Source of the DNA: an uncultured Bacteroides sp.
Lineage (GTDB): Bacteria; Bacteroidota; Bacteroidia; Bacteroidales; Bacteroidaceae
Reading direction: 5' to 3'
Assembly: GCA_949294185.1 (NCBI GenBank)
Contig: CASFGA010000006.1
Location: forward strand, 246,726 to 310,725
DNA length: 64,000 nucleotides
The position numbers and the translations under genes were made by a program. Shown here one piece after another: positions 1 to 11,438 of this stretch. Position 1 is the stretch's first letter, and each line of letters opens with the position of its first letter. Under the pieces are notes generated by a model, which did no database searches, had not been told where the DNA came from, and saw only the letters and a program-made list of their open reading frames with translations.

Positions 1-744
1 ATGGTCAGACCAATCACTACTTTAGGGCAATACCTCATGCTGATGCGGAGGGTCTTTGCCCGTCCCGAGCGATTCCGCATGTATTTCAAGCAATATGTGA
101 GCGAAATGGCTCAGTTGGGTATCAATTCCATCGGCATCGTGCTGCTCATATCGTTTTTTATCGGTGCGGTAATCTGCATTCAGATAAAGCTGAACATCGA
201 AAGCCCGTGGATGCCGCGCTTTGTGGTGGGGTATACCACACGTGAGATTCTTCTGCTGGAGTTTTCTTCCTCCATCATGTGTCTCATTCTGGCCGGTAAA
301 GTCGGCTCGAACATTGCGTCCGAAATCGGCACGATGCGTGTCACCCAGCAGATTGACGCTTTGGAGATCATGGGAATCAATTCCGCTTCGTTTCTTATCC
401 TTCCGAAAATTCTGGGACTGATGACGATGATTCCCTTTTTAGTGATATTCAGCATTTTTGCAGGCATATTCGGAGCCTTCTGCACAGCTTGGTTTGGCGG
501 GATAATGAATGCAACCGATCTGGAATACGGCTTGCAGTATGAATTTGTGGAATGGTATATTTGGTGCAGCTTCATCAAGTCGCTGTTTTTCGCCTATATC
601 ATAGCGAGCGTTTCTGCTTATTTCGGCTATACAGTTGAGGGCGGATCCATCGCCGTAGGCAAGGCAAGTACGGATTCTGTAGTGTCAAGCAGTGTGCTGA
701 TTCTGTTTTCCGACCTAATACTCACTCAATTGTTAATGGGATGA
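1..744 (+). CDS. mlaE: MlaE/YrbE-family ABC transporter permease
   Basis: This 247-residue protein is the membrane permease of an Mla-type phospholipid transporter in the inner membrane, which moves lipids between the inner and outer membranes. Several hydrophobic segments are visible (about 42-62, 90-105, 135-165 and 195-235), and the length matches the MlaE family. The family's central region appears as a GSNIASEIGTMRV stretch near residues 101-113. The stop codon overlaps the start of the ATPase gene (ATGA), so the two are translationally coupled. The ATG is the first base of the window, so a start a few codons upstream cannot be excluded. The MlaD-type substrate-binding partner is not in the window. 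Confidence 0.9.
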   Translation: MVRPITTLGQYLMLMRRVFARPERFRMYFKQYVSEMAQLGINSIGIVLLISFFIGAVICIQIKLNIESPWMPRFVVGYTTREILLLEFSSSIMCLILAGKVGSNIASEIGTMRVTQQIDALEIMGINSASFLILPKILGLMTMIPFLVIFSIFAGIFGAFCTAWFGGIMNATDLEYGLQYEFVEWYIWCSFIKSLFFAYIIASVSAYFGYTVEGGSIAVGKASTDSVVSSSVLILFSDLILTQLLMG

Positions 745-1508
745 TAGAACTGAAATCTGTAAGCAAGTCGTTCGAAGGGCGTACAGTCCTCGACAACATA
801 AATTTTTCTTTTGAAAACGGAAAGACTAACCTGATAATCGGTCAGAGTGGTTCGGGCAAAACCGTGCTGATGAAGTGTATTGTGGGGCTTCTCACGCCGG
901 AAAAGGGAGAAGTGCTTTATGACGGGCGTGACTTTATCCACATGGACAAGAAGGAGAAACAGTCTTTGCGCCGGGAGATGGGGATGATATTTCAGAGTGC
1001 GGCGCTGTTTGATTCGCTTTCTGTATTGGAAAACGTAATGTTTCCGCTTGACATGTTTTCTAATGCCACCTATCGCGAGCGGGTGAAGAGGGCACAGTTC
1101 TGCCTTGACCGCGTGAACCTGATAGATGCCCAGAACAAATATCCGGGAGAGATAAGCGGGGGAATGCAGAAGCGTGTGGCAATAGCGCGGGCTATCGTGT
1201 TGCAGCCGCAATATCTGTTTTGCGACGAGCCGAATTCAGGGCTTGATCCGAAGACTTCACTGGTGATAGACGAACTGATTCACGGCATCACGACGGAATA
1301 TAACATGACCACCATCATCAATACACACGATATGAATTCGGTGATGGGTATAGGAGAAAGTATACTTTATATTTATCAAGGGCACAAAGAATGGGAAGGA
1401 ACGAAGGATGATGTCTTTACGGCCACCAACGAGCGCCTGAATAACTTCATTTTTGCTTCAGACTTGCTGCGGAAAGTCAAGACGGAAGAGATAAAGGAAA
1501 AGAGATAG
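741..1508 (+). CDS. mlaF: MlaF-type ABC transporter ATP-binding protein
   Basis: This 255-residue cytoplasmic ATPase powers the MlaE permease encoded just upstream. It shows Walker A GQSGSGKT (34-41), Q-loop Q85, the signature ISGGMQ (about 138-143), Walker B ending CDEP with E163, and the switch histidine H196. The degenerate signature (GGMQKR rather than GGQQQR) is typical of the MlaF/Ttg2A branch. Its start overlaps the permease stop by four bases. A strong bidirectional terminator follows about 27 bp after the stop. Retrograde versus anterograde transport cannot be judged from sequence. Confidence 0.92.
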   Translation: MIELKSVSKSFEGRTVLDNINFSFENGKTNLIIGQSGSGKTVLMKCIVGLLTPEKGEVLYDGRDFIHMDKKEKQSLRREMGMIFQSAALFDSLSVLENVMFPLDMFSNATYRERVKRAQFCLDRVNLIDAQNKYPGEISGGMQKRVAIARAIVLQPQYLFCDEPNSGLDPKTSLVIDELIHGITTEYNMTTIINTHDMNSVMGIGESILYIYQGHKEWEGTKDDVFTATNERLNNFIFASDLLRKVKTEEIKEKR

Positions 1509-1534
1509 TGCTTCAATACATTTATTTATATGGC

Positions 1535-1575
1535 AATACGGCCCGGACTTCTTGATGTTCCGGGCCGTATTTTTG
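1535..1575. terminator. Bidirectional intrinsic terminator between mlaF and der
   Basis: A perfect 13-bp stem (aatacggcccgga, 1535-1547, pairing with 1559-1571) is followed by a T run on the plus strand. It lies between two convergent genes and can serve both. Confidence 0.8.
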
Positions 1576-2889
1576 TCATTTCTGACGGATGAATATGTTC
1601 ACAGGAGTACCAGACAGTTTCCACCGTTCCCGTATCTTGTTCTCCAAAAAGCGGCGATAAGGCTCTTTTACATATTGCGGCAGATTGGCGAAGAATACGA
1701 AAGACGGCACTCGCGTATTGGGAAGCTGCGTGATATATTTGATCTTAATGTATTTTCCCTTATTTGAAGGAGGTGGATAGGCTTCTATCAACGGAAGCAA
1801 TTCCTCGTTCAGCCGGGCGGTAGGAATGCGCAGGGTGCGTGCCTTGTATACTTCCTGAGCGGTTTCCAGTACCTTGAAGATGCGCTGTTTGGTCAGTGCG
1901 GAGGTGAATATGATAGGGAAATCCGTGAACGGGGCCAGACGCTTACGGATGGCTTCCTCGTATCCTTTCATCACTTTACTGGTCTTTTCCTCTATCAGAT
2001 CCCATTTGTTGACAACCACGACAAGGCCTTTCTGGTTGCGCTGAATCAGTGAAAAGATATTCAGATCCTGTCCCTCGATACCGCGGGTCGCATCCAACAT
2101 CAGAATGCACACATCTGAATTTTCGATAGCCCGGATGGAACGTATCACGGAATAGTATTCCAAATCTTCTGTCACCTTGTTCTTCTTGCGGATTCCTGCC
2201 GTATCCACCAGATAAAATTCAAATCCGAATTTGTTGTATCTCGTGTAGATAGAGTCGCGGGTAGTGCCTGCTATTTCGGTTACGATATTGCGTTCTTCTC
2301 CGATGAAGGCGTTGATGATGGATGACTTCCCTGCATTCGGACGGCCTACCACGGCAAAGCGGGGGATTTCATCGTCCAATATTTCCTCTGCATTCTTTTT
2401 GAACTTGCTTAAGACCGCGTCCAGCAGGTCGCCTGTTCCGCTTCCGCTCATTGCCGAGATACTGTACGGATCTCCCAAGCCAAGCGAATAAAATTCAGCG
2501 GCATTATAGAGCAGGTTGTTATTGTCTGCTTTGTTGGTGACTACGATTACGGGCGTTTTCGAGCGGCGCAGTATGTTGGCCACATCCATGTCCAGATCAG
2601 TCACTCCGTTTACAATATCCACCACGAATAAGATTACATCCGCTTCATCGATGGCGAGCATCACTTGCTTGCGTATCTCTTCTTCAAAAATGTCGTCAGA
2701 ATTGACTACCCATCCTCCGGTATCTACGATAGAGAATTCTTTCCCTAACCATTCGCATTTCCCATACTGGCGGTCGCGGGTTGTACCGGCCTGTTCGTTC
2801 ACGATTGCCTGACGCGTTTGGGTCAGACGGTTAAACAGTGTCGACTTTCCCACATTGGGGCGTCCCACAATTGCTACTAAGTTTCCCAT
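1576..2889 (-). CDS. der: Ribosome biogenesis GTPase Der (EngA)
   Basis: Der is a tandem-GTPase needed for late assembly of the 50S ribosomal subunit. The 437-residue protein has the expected layout: a first G domain with P-loop GRPNVGKST (9-17), DTGG near 56-59 and NKAD (119-122); a second G domain with GRPNAGKSS (182-190), DTAG near 229-232 and NKWD (294-297); then a C-terminal KH-like domain. It is the last gene of a minus-strand series, 32 bp after era, with a small GC hairpin but no clear promoter between them. Confidence 0.97.
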   Translation of the reverse strand: MGNLVAIVGRPNVGKSTLFNRLTQTRQAIVNEQAGTTRDRQYGKCEWLGKEFSIVDTGGWVVNSDDIFEEEIRKQVMLAIDEADVILFVVDIVNGVTDLDMDVANILRRSKTPVIVVTNKADNNNLLYNAAEFYSLGLGDPYSISAMSGSGTGDLLDAVLSKFKKNAEEILDDEIPRFAVVGRPNAGKSSIINAFIGEERNIVTEIAGTTRDSIYTRYNKFGFEFYLVDTAGIRKKNKVTEDLEYYSVIRSIRAIENSDVCILMLDATRGIEGQDLNIFSLIQRNQKGLVVVVNKWDLIEEKTSKVMKGYEEAIRKRLAPFTDFPIIFTSALTKQRIFKVLETAQEVYKARTLRIPTARLNEELLPLIEAYPPPSNKGKYIKIKYITQLPNTRVPSFVFFANLPQYVKEPYRRFLENKIRERWKLSGTPVNIFIRQK

Positions 2890-2921
2890 ATTTGTTCTTA
2901 TTTTGCGGCTTCGCAGCCGTA

Positions 2922-3803
2922 TTAATCCATTTGATAGCCAAAGTTCTTAAGTTCTTTATCTGAGTTTCTCCAGTCTTTATCAACCTTGACAAAAGTTTCC
3001 AGGAATATGGATTTCTGGAAGAAATGCTCTAATGTTTTGCGTGCTTCGGTCGCTACTTTCTTCAGTGCTTTCCCTTGATGACCGATGATAATCCCCTTTT
3101 GCGATTCGCGTTCCACGTAGATGACGGCGTTGATGTGAATGTTCTTGGGAGTTTCCTTGAACTGTTCCACCACCACTTCCACCGAGTAGGGGATTTCCTT
3201 GTCATAGTACAGCAGGATTTTTTCACGGATGATTTCCGTCACGAAGAAGCGCGCAGGTTTGTCTGTCCACTGGTCTTTCCCGAAGTAGGGAGGGGAGTCA
3301 GGGAGCAGATCCTTGATTCGTTTCATCACGGCATCAATATTAAATTTTGCTTTTGCCGATATCGGAATAATTTCTGCTTGTGGCAAAATCTGATGCCAGT
3401 CCTCTACTAATTTTATCAGTGCCTCTTGATTACTCAGGTCGATTTTGTTGATAAGCAGCAGAATGGGTATATCCAATTTTTCTACTTTGCTGATGAAGTC
3501 GGAGTTTTTGTCCGTCTTTTCCACGGTATCGGTCACATAAAGCAGTATGTCTGCATCGGCCAGCGCGGATTCTGAAAAGTTCAGCATGGATTCTTGAAGC
3601 TTGTAGTTGGGCTTCAAGACACCGGGAGTGTCTGAAAAGACAATCTGCATGTCTTCCGTATTGAGTATCCCCATAATGCGGTGGCGGGTAGTCTGTGCCT
3701 TGAATGTGGCGATGGAAATCCGTTCTCCTACGAGCAGATTCATCAAAGTGGACTTTCCTACGTTCGGATTTCCTACTATATTAACAAAACCGGCTTTGTG
3801 CAT
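2922..3803 (-). CDS. era: GTPase Era
   Basis: Era binds 16S rRNA and assists maturation of the 30S subunit. The 293-residue protein carries G1 GNPNVGKST (11-19), DTPG (58-61), NKID (119-122) and a C-terminal type-2 KH RNA-binding domain with a GHQG loop near residue 246. It lies between fabH and der on the same strand. An intrinsic terminator ends only about 27 bp before its ATG, and no TAnnTTTG box is seen in that short gap. Expression therefore probably depends on read-through or on processing of an upstream transcript. Confidence 0.97.
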   Translation of the reverse strand: MHKAGFVNIVGNPNVGKSTLMNLLVGERISIATFKAQTTRHRIMGILNTEDMQIVFSDTPGVLKPNYKLQESMLNFSESALADADILLYVTDTVEKTDKNSDFISKVEKLDIPILLLINKIDLSNQEALIKLVEDWHQILPQAEIIPISAKAKFNIDAVMKRIKDLLPDSPPYFGKDQWTDKPARFFVTEIIREKILLYYDKEIPYSVEVVVEQFKETPKNIHINAVIYVERESQKGIIIGHQGKALKKVATEARKTLEHFFQKSIFLETFVKVDKDWRNSDKELKNFGYQMD

Positions 3804-3830
3804 AATCTTTTGTTTCTTTGGTGACAGACA

Positions 3831-3861
3831 AAAAAACGCATCGGGTTGGGATGCGTTTTTT
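3831..3861 (-). terminator. Intrinsic terminator between fabH and era
   Basis: The stem acgcatc/gatgcgt has a 7-nt loop and is flanked by A and T runs, so on the minus strand it ends in a clear U tract. It follows the fabH stop by about 32 bp and ends about 27 bp before the era start codon. Confidence 0.8.
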
Positions 3862-3893
3862 CGTATGCAATGTTTGGTTTACTCTATTCTTGA

Positions 3894-4895
3894 TTATTTA
3901 CTTCCATCGTAACCCCACTTCACATAAGTAGCTCCCCAAGTGAATCCGGCACCGAATGCGGTGAAGATGATGTTGTCTCCTTTCTTCAGCTGCTTTTCGT
4001 AGTCCCACAGACAAAGGGGAAGAGTTCCCGCACTGGTGTTTCCGTAACGTTGGATATTGACCATAACTTTGTCTAAAGGAACTTCCAGACGTGAAGCTAC
4101 GGCATCAATGATGCGCAGATTGGCTTGATGGGGGACAATCCAGTCGATATTGTCTTTGTTCAGATTGTTCTTTTCTGCGATTGCAGCGGTGACATCCGAC
4201 ATGTTGGATACGGCATATTTGAATACTGTCCGTCCTTCCTGATGCAGATAATGCATCTTGTTTGCGATAGTAAAGTAGGAAGGCGGGCAAACAGAGCCTC
4301 CGGCTGCCATATGAAGGAATGGAAGTCCTTTCCCGTCAGTACGCAAAATGGAGTCCATTATACCGTAATCTTCCGTTGTTGCTTCTACCATGCAGGCTGC
4401 GGCGCCGTCGCCGAAGATTGGACAAGTGGCACGGTCGGAATAGTTGACCATCGAAGACATTTTGTCTGCACCTACAATGATCACTTTCTTGTGCCTTCCT
4501 GACTGAATCATGCAGGCAGCTGTCTCCATTGCATAGAGAAAACCGCTGCATGCGGCTTGCATGTCGAATGCGTATGCGTTCTTAAGTCCCAGTTTGTCGC
4601 ATAAAATAGAAGCGGTGGAAGGGAAATGATAGTCAGGAGTAGTTGTTGCGACGATGACGCAATCGATGGAATCGGGATCTGAGTTAGTCTTTTGCATCAG
4701 TTGCTTGGCTGCTTTACGAGCCATGTACGAGGTCCCCAGACCTTCTTCATTAAGGATACGTCTTTCTTTGACGCCGATACGGGTCATAATCCACTCATCG
4801 TTGGTGTCAACCATCCTTGACAACTCATCGTTTGTCAAGACATAGTCGGGTACATATCCACCGACTCCTGTAATTACTGCATTGATCTTTTCCAT
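3894..4895 (-). CDS. fabH: Beta-ketoacyl-ACP synthase III
   Basis: FabH starts type II fatty acid synthesis by condensing acyl-CoA with malonyl-ACP. With the start at MEKINAV the protein has 333 residues, the usual family length. The catalytic triad is visible as C116 (in QAACSGF), H256 (in VPHQANL) and N286 (in YGNTS). The frame stays open to 4976, but that stretch crosses the upstream terminator, so the internal start was preferred; a second ATG at 4898 directly precedes it. The gene follows rpmF, as in many bacteria, but plsX is absent. A terminator and a perfect 16-bp palindrome lie just before the start. Confidence 0.95.
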   Translation of the reverse strand: MEKINAVITGVGGYVPDYVLTNDELSRMVDTNDEWIMTRIGVKERRILNEEGLGTSYMARKAAKQLMQKTNSDPDSIDCVIVATTTPDYHFPSTASILCDKLGLKNAYAFDMQAACSGFLYAMETAACMIQSGRHKKVIIVGADKMSSMVNYSDRATCPIFGDGAAACMVEATTEDYGIMDSILRTDGKGLPFLHMAAGGSVCPPSYFTIANKMHYLHQEGRTVFKYAVSNMSDVTAAIAEKNNLNKDNIDWIVPHQANLRIIDAVASRLEVPLDKVMVNIQRYGNTSAGTLPLCLWDYEKQLKKGDNIIFTAFGAGFTWGATYVKWGYDGSK

Positions 4896-4904
4896 CATTC
4901 CTAG

Positions 4905-4920
4905 TTTGATAATTATCAAA
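4905..4920. promoter_or_regulatory. Perfect 16-bp palindrome upstream of fabH
   Basis: TTTGATAATTATCAAA is fully self-complementary and lies 10-25 bp before the fabH start codon, overlapping the T tract of the upstream terminator. Its form is that of an operator for a dimeric regulator. No known Bacteroidales regulator was matched to it. Confidence 0.4.
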
Positions 4921-4955
4921 AAAAGAAGCCGACAGAGCCGAATGGCTCTCCGGCT
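4918..4955 (-). terminator. Intrinsic terminator between rpmF and fabH
   Basis: On the minus strand the arms agccg-g-agagcc and ggctct-g-tcggct pair with one small internal bulge, followed by TTCTTTTTTT. It ends 22 nt before the fabH ATG. A second hairpin (ccggcac/gtgccgg with an A5 loop) lies at 4968-4986, between this terminator and the rpmF stop. Confidence 0.8.
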
Positions 4956-5001
4956 TTGTTTCTTTCGCCGGCACAAAAAGTGCCGGGATAAAGCGTTCTT
5001 G

Positions 5002-5187
5002 TTAGAGGGCTGCTTCTTTTACGATTGCAACCTTGCCTCTATAGTAACCGCAAGCTCCACAAACTGTGTGATAAACGTGCCAAGCGCCGCAGTTGGGGCA
5101 GATGGCTAAAGTTGGAGCAACTGCCTTGTCGTGAGTTCTTCTCTTGGCAGTTCTCGTTTTTGACTGTCTTCTTTTAGGATGTGCCAT
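5002..5187 (-). CDS. rpmF: 50S ribosomal protein L32
   Basis: This 61-residue structural protein of the large ribosomal subunit begins [12 protein letters not shown]. It retains the four zinc-binding cysteines of the zinc-containing L32 form (C30, C33, C43, C46). It starts 15 bp after the stop of the upstream yceD/DUF177 gene, a widely conserved pair, so the two are very likely co-transcribed. Two hairpins follow the stop. Confidence 0.98.
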   Translation of the reverse strand: MAHPKRRQSKTRTAKRRTHDKAVAPTLAICPNCGAWHVYHTVCGACGYYRGKVAIVKEAAL

Positions 5188-5202
5188 TTTTCTAAACTTT
5201 AT

Positions 5203-5769
5203 TTAATTATTATCTAATATTTTCTTCAAATCATTCCATCGCGGATCTGTTTCCCCATTCTCCTTTGTGTCTTCTTCTCCGGTCGGAATGTCTGTCTCTT
5301 CCGTGATTTCGGTGGCCAGATGTTGGCTCAGCACCTCGGTCATTGCCGCATTGCATTCTCCCGGTGCATGTACATGCTTTATCGGAAGGCTGAGCATGAT
5401 GAATTCATAAATGTACCATCCCACATCAATGTAGCCGTCTTCTTCGGGAACGGTTATGATATCCTCCTCTTCAGAGAAGTCTGTGCCTAACTTTACAATC
5501 AGGCTGTCGTCTGTTTCCACCGGAAGCTCCAGGTCATCCAGACAGCGGTCGCAGGGAACGGTTACGCTTCCCTCGGTGTGAAAGTTCAATGCATAGGCAT
5601 CTCCAGTTTTTTTCACGGAGAGAGTTACAGTCAGGCTGCCTTCCCGTATGTCTGGAGCTTCTATATTTGTAAAGAACTGATTGTCCAATGTGTATTCATA
5701 CAGGCATGAATCATCACGCATGTTCTTTAGTTCTACTTTATATGTATTGAGTTTTCCCACTTTCACCAT
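5203..5769 (-). CDS. YceD/DUF177 family protein
   Basis: This 188-residue acidic protein belongs to the DUF177 (YceD) family, whose genes lie next to rpmF in many bacteria and which has been linked to 23S rRNA metabolism. A PCDRC motif sits in the middle, as in other members. The start at 5769 (MVKVGKLNTYK) is chosen because a good Bacteroides-type promoter lies at 5786-5818. The longer reading from 5817 would begin upstream of the transcription start. It heads the yceD-rpmF-fabH-era-der series. Confidence 0.88.
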   Translation of the reverse strand: MVKVGKLNTYKVELKNMRDDSCLYEYTLDNQFFTNIEAPDIREGSLTVTLSVKKTGDAYALNFHTEGSVTVPCDRCLDDLELPVETDDSLIVKLGTDFSEEEDIITVPEEDGYIDVGWYIYEFIMLSLPIKHVHAPGECNAAMTEVLSQHLATEITEETDIPTGEEDTKENGETDPRWNDLKKILDNN

Positions 5770-5785
5770 GCTATAAACCGGGCGA

Positions 5786-5818
5786 CAAAGATACGAAGAA
5801 TTATTTATTTTATCCAAA
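5786..5818 (-). promoter_or_regulatory. Bacteroides-type promoter for yceD-rpmF
   Basis: On the minus strand a -7 box TATCTTTG (5793-5786) is preceded 21 nt upstream by a -33 TTTG (5818-5815). This matches the Bacteroides consensus TTTG/TAnnTTTG and leaves a short leader before the yceD ATG. Confidence 0.75.
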
Positions 5819-5916
5819 AAATCTCCTTTTATTTCCTGATAAATAATCTAAACCCGTGTCAGAGGCCGATTTTTGAATGCTCTGATGCCTGTATTGATGC
5901 AGATTTCATTTATAAG

Positions 5917-5979
5917 AAGGCTGCATCAGGGAGAAGGGATGGATGAAAAATCTCCGTCTTTCTGTCCTGATGCAGCCTT
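5917..5979. repeat. Nested inverted repeat in the yceD/lacZ gap (copy a)
   Basis: Perfect 14-bp outer arms (aaggctgcatcagg at 5917-5930, reverse complement at 5966-5979) enclose a 35-nt interior with a smaller ggaga/tctcc pair. Together with the next element it fills most of the 387-bp gap between yceD and the beta-galactosidase gene, where no gene is seen. Confidence 0.65.
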
Positions 5980-6036
5980 TCCGCGGTCTTTGGAGGAAAA
6001 TGTCGCCGCTTTTCCGGCATTCTGTTTTTGGGTGTG

Positions 6037-6127
6037 AAGTCTTTCATACTGGAAGACCGGTGTTTTATCCTTTTGAAATCGGATTTCTGTCAGGATGAAA
6101 ACGTTTTCTCGACAGTATGAAAGACTT
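6037..6127. repeat. Nested inverted repeat in the yceD/lacZ gap (copy b)
   Basis: Perfect 15-bp outer arms (aagtctttcatactg at 6037-6051, reverse complement at 6113-6127) enclose a second imperfect pair (gttttatcct with aggatgaaaac) and an innermost gaaat/atttc, giving three nested levels. It begins 30 bp after the beta-galactosidase stop codon. Confidence 0.65.
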
Positions 6128-6156
6128 TCTGTGACGAACCGCAGTCCGGATTTGCC

Positions 6157-9273
<3,117 letters not shown>

Positions 9274-9300
9274 TTAAGTTAGATTGAATTTTTTCTGATG

Positions 9301-9330
9301 CAAAAATAGTCAAATTGTTCGGAAGCCAAA
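9301..9330 (-). promoter_or_regulatory. Promoter of the beta-galactosidase gene
   Basis: On the minus strand the -7 box TATTTTTG (9308-9301) is preceded 18 nt upstream by TTTG (9330-9327). The leader to the ATG at 9267 would be about 27 nt. Confidence 0.65.
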
Positions 9331-9454
9331 GTCTTTGCGGACTTTTTCCTTTGGCATCCGGACACAGGCTGCGGGATAAGATTTTTTCGGACAGATGGAA
9401 AAATCTGTTTGGCCGTATCCGAACGCTTTTTTTCTTCTTTCCGGATTGACGGCT

Positions 9455-10423
9455 TCAGTCGGTCACCCACTTTTTTTCATGCGGGAAAGTCATCAGCGGG
9501 TTGTAGTGCATTCCTTTTTCGTCCGGTATGCGGATTATGTATTCCTTGTGGCTGTGGTTGGGGAGCGAGCGCCCGCGGAGCCAGGGGTTCATGTTTATCA
9601 GCAGCGCATAGGTGATTCCCTGGCTTTTCGCAAAGCGGGGCAGGTCGCTGATGCTTGATGTGACCTTTATCGTGCGGTAGGGGATGGGCGGATAAAGGTC
9701 GCTCCGCTTCAGACGGAAGCCGAAAAGTTGCGGATTGTTCAGCATAATCTTGGCTGCGAGTATGCGGTATACATATCGTGATGTTTCTTCCACCAGATAC
9801 AGGTCGAGCGCATTGTCGGTATACTGCCTTTCCTGCTCGCGGGAGATGCGTCCTTGTCCGGCATTGTAGGATGCGGCCACGGTCTCCCAGTTGCCGAAGC
9901 GGGCGTATGCCTGCTTCAGATACTTGCATGCCGCCCGGGTCGCCTTCTCTACATGGTATCGTTCGTCCACAAAGTCGTTGACTTCCAGTCCGAACTCTTT
10001 GGCTGTCCGCGGCATGAACTGCCAAAGCCCTGCCGCTCCGGCATAAGACCGTGCCGTTGGGCTTACATTGCTTTCGATTGCCATCAGATACTTGAAGTCG
10101 TCCGGTATCCCGTTTTCATGAAGGATTGCTTCTACGATGGGGAAGTAGCGGTTGGCCCGCTTGATGATCTGTAGGGAAGTGCTGTGCATATAGGTAAAGG
10201 CCATCAGTTCCCTGTCCATACGCTCGTGACGGTCAAAGCGGGTGAGGTCTATCTCCGTGCCGCAGAAGCTGATGCTCTTGGGAACGGTTACGCAGCTGTA
10301 TGTCTCCTCCGGGATGTCCTTTTGCTCCGTGTCGGAATGACAATAGGAAAAGCTGGACAGGAAAGGGGAAAGAAGTATGATCAGGGATATAATCTGCAAA
10401 TGTGGCTGTTTCCGGATTTTCAT
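9455..10423 (-). CDS. MltD-like lytic transglycosylase
   Basis: This 322-residue exported protein is predicted to cleave the MurNAc-GlcNAc bond of peptidoglycan. The SLT domain spans about residues 95-200, with catalytic E117 in MAIESNV followed by AGAAGLWQFMPRTA and ASYNAGQGR, the classic family-1 transglycosylase motifs. A hydrophobic export segment covers residues 10-27. The C-terminal third resembles the linker of MltD but carries no clear LysM repeat, so it is shorter than E. coli MltD. It ends a three-gene minus-strand cluster. Confidence 0.88.
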   Translation of the reverse strand: MKIRKQPHLQIISLIILLSPFLSSFSYCHSDTEQKDIPEETYSCVTVPKSISFCGTEIDLTRFDRHERMDRELMAFTYMHSTSLQIIKRANRYFPIVEAILHENGIPDDFKYLMAIESNVSPTARSYAGAAGLWQFMPRTAKEFGLEVNDFVDERYHVEKATRAACKYLKQAYARFGNWETVAASYNAGQGRISREQERQYTDNALDLYLVEETSRYVYRILAAKIMLNNPQLFGFRLKRSDLYPPIPYRTIKVTSSISDLPRFAKSQGITYALLINMNPWLRGRSLPNHSHKEYIIRIPDEKGMHYNPLMTFPHEKKWVTD

Positions 10424-10468
10424 GGATGTAATGTTTTAGAGTGTCGGTATAGGTGAACGGACGGAAGC

Positions 10469-10954
10469 TCAGTTGTCTTCCATCCTGAAGCTGCTTAAAA
10501 TCTTTTCGGCGACGGGTTCTTCCGAATTTTTGTATACCACAGACACATAGAATCCACAGCTCCCGTCTTTGGCTATCAGGTAGCTGTAGACACAACGCTC
10601 CTCATCGCAGTCTCCTTCCAGCTTGGCTCCGTAAAACTGCGTCAGTTCAAAAGTCTCCACTTCGGTCTGTGCGGTCACTTCGTCGTCCGTTGCAATGTTT
10701 TTTAGCTCTTGGGGAATTTCAGAAATGCTGAAGTTCTCTCCCACCAGCAACTGCACGGTAATGTAGTAGTCCGCGTTAAAGACGACATATCCCTCTTCCG
10801 AATCTTCTTCGGCTGCGATGTCTGCCGGAGCAAGAAAAGAGATTCCGTAGGCTTTCCATTCGGTGGTTTGCAGTTCCTGTGACCGAATGGGGACAGAAAG
10901 CGTCAGAAAGGCGGACAGCAAAAGGGCAGACAGTGAAAAGGCCGTATGTTTCAT
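10469..10954 (-). CDS. Exported hypothetical protein
   Basis: This 161-residue protein was not recognised. It has a clear signal peptide (residues 1-25, cleavage after IRSQ) and an acidic mature part. Two cysteines in CDEERC could form a disulfide. Its start overlaps the stop of the DUF2007 gene by four bases, so the two are translationally coupled, and the transglycosylase gene follows after 45 bp. A periplasmic role is inferred from the signal peptide only. Confidence 0.8.
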   Translation of the reverse strand: MKHTAFSLSALLLSAFLTLSVPIRSQELQTTEWKAYGISFLAPADIAAEEDSEEGYVVFNADYYITVQLLVGENFSISEIPQELKNIATDDEVTAQTEVETFELTQFYGAKLEGDCDEERCVYSYLIAKDGSCGFYVSVVYKNSEEPVAEKILSSFRMEDN

Positions 10955-11181
10955 GGATGTTTCTCTGCCACTACCTTTTTTGCGTATACTTCTTCTTCTT
11001 TGTTGACCATGACCAGAACGTTTCCTCCGCTGTCAAGATAGGGAGACGATACGGCACCGATAGACTGGTCTTTAATCATCGCTTCCACGCCGGCAGACTG
11101 TAACAGCCCCTTGACTACTTCCGCTTCCCAGAGATTCCCGCGGAAAACTTCTACCAATGAATCATAAGCAGCTTCTTTCAT
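10951..11181 (-). CDS. DUF2007-type small protein
   Basis: This 76-residue cytoplasmic protein resembles the DUF2007 family (putative prokaryotic signal-transducing proteins), with the pattern VFRGNLWEAEVVKGLL, then IKD and a hydrophobic strand. The start at 11181 is chosen because a TATCTTTG promoter box lies 24 bp upstream, inside the longer open frame. It overlaps the next gene by 4 bp. The function is unknown. Confidence 0.8.
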   Translation of the reverse strand: MKEAAYDSLVEVFRGNLWEAEVVKGLLQSAGVEAMIKDQSIGAVSSPYLDSGGNVLVMVNKEEEVYAKKVVAEKHP

Positions 11182-11204
11182 GACTAAAAAGTTTTTGTTT
11201 CTTA

Positions 11205-11212
11205 CAAAGATA
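11205..11212 (-). promoter_or_regulatory. Bacteroides -7 box for the DUF2007 gene cluster
   Basis: TATCTTTG on the minus strand, 24 bp before the ATG at 11181. No good -33 TTTG is seen at the expected distance. Confidence 0.5.
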
Positions 11213-11348
11213 AAAATAAAAACTGGAATCGGAAATTTTTTGGTAAGAAATAAACGCTGGTTTGATGCTTGCCCGCGCACGGTTTGATGCCTGCAAAACA
11301 GATTTTTCCTTTTTTGAAAAAAACGGGCTGCATTTAAAAGAGAAAAGT

Positions 11349-11356
11349 TATATTTG
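11349..11356 (+). promoter_or_regulatory. -7 box for proA, with a structured leader
   Basis: TATATTTG lies 82 bp upstream of proA. The leader between them contains a 17-codon open frame (11370-11423) and a hairpin in which aaagca/tgcttt is enclosed by ccgga/tccgg (11381-11409). Confidence 0.5.
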
Positions 11357-11438
11357 CATCATAATGTCATGGATTTGAAGCCGGAAAAAGCATCTTGCTT
11401 TCAATCCGGACGGATGTCATGAGAAAACAGATGAAAAG

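Noticed and set aside
4896..4976. Longer fabH start at 4976
   Set aside because: The added 27 residues are encoded by the terminator region and are absent from the FabH family.
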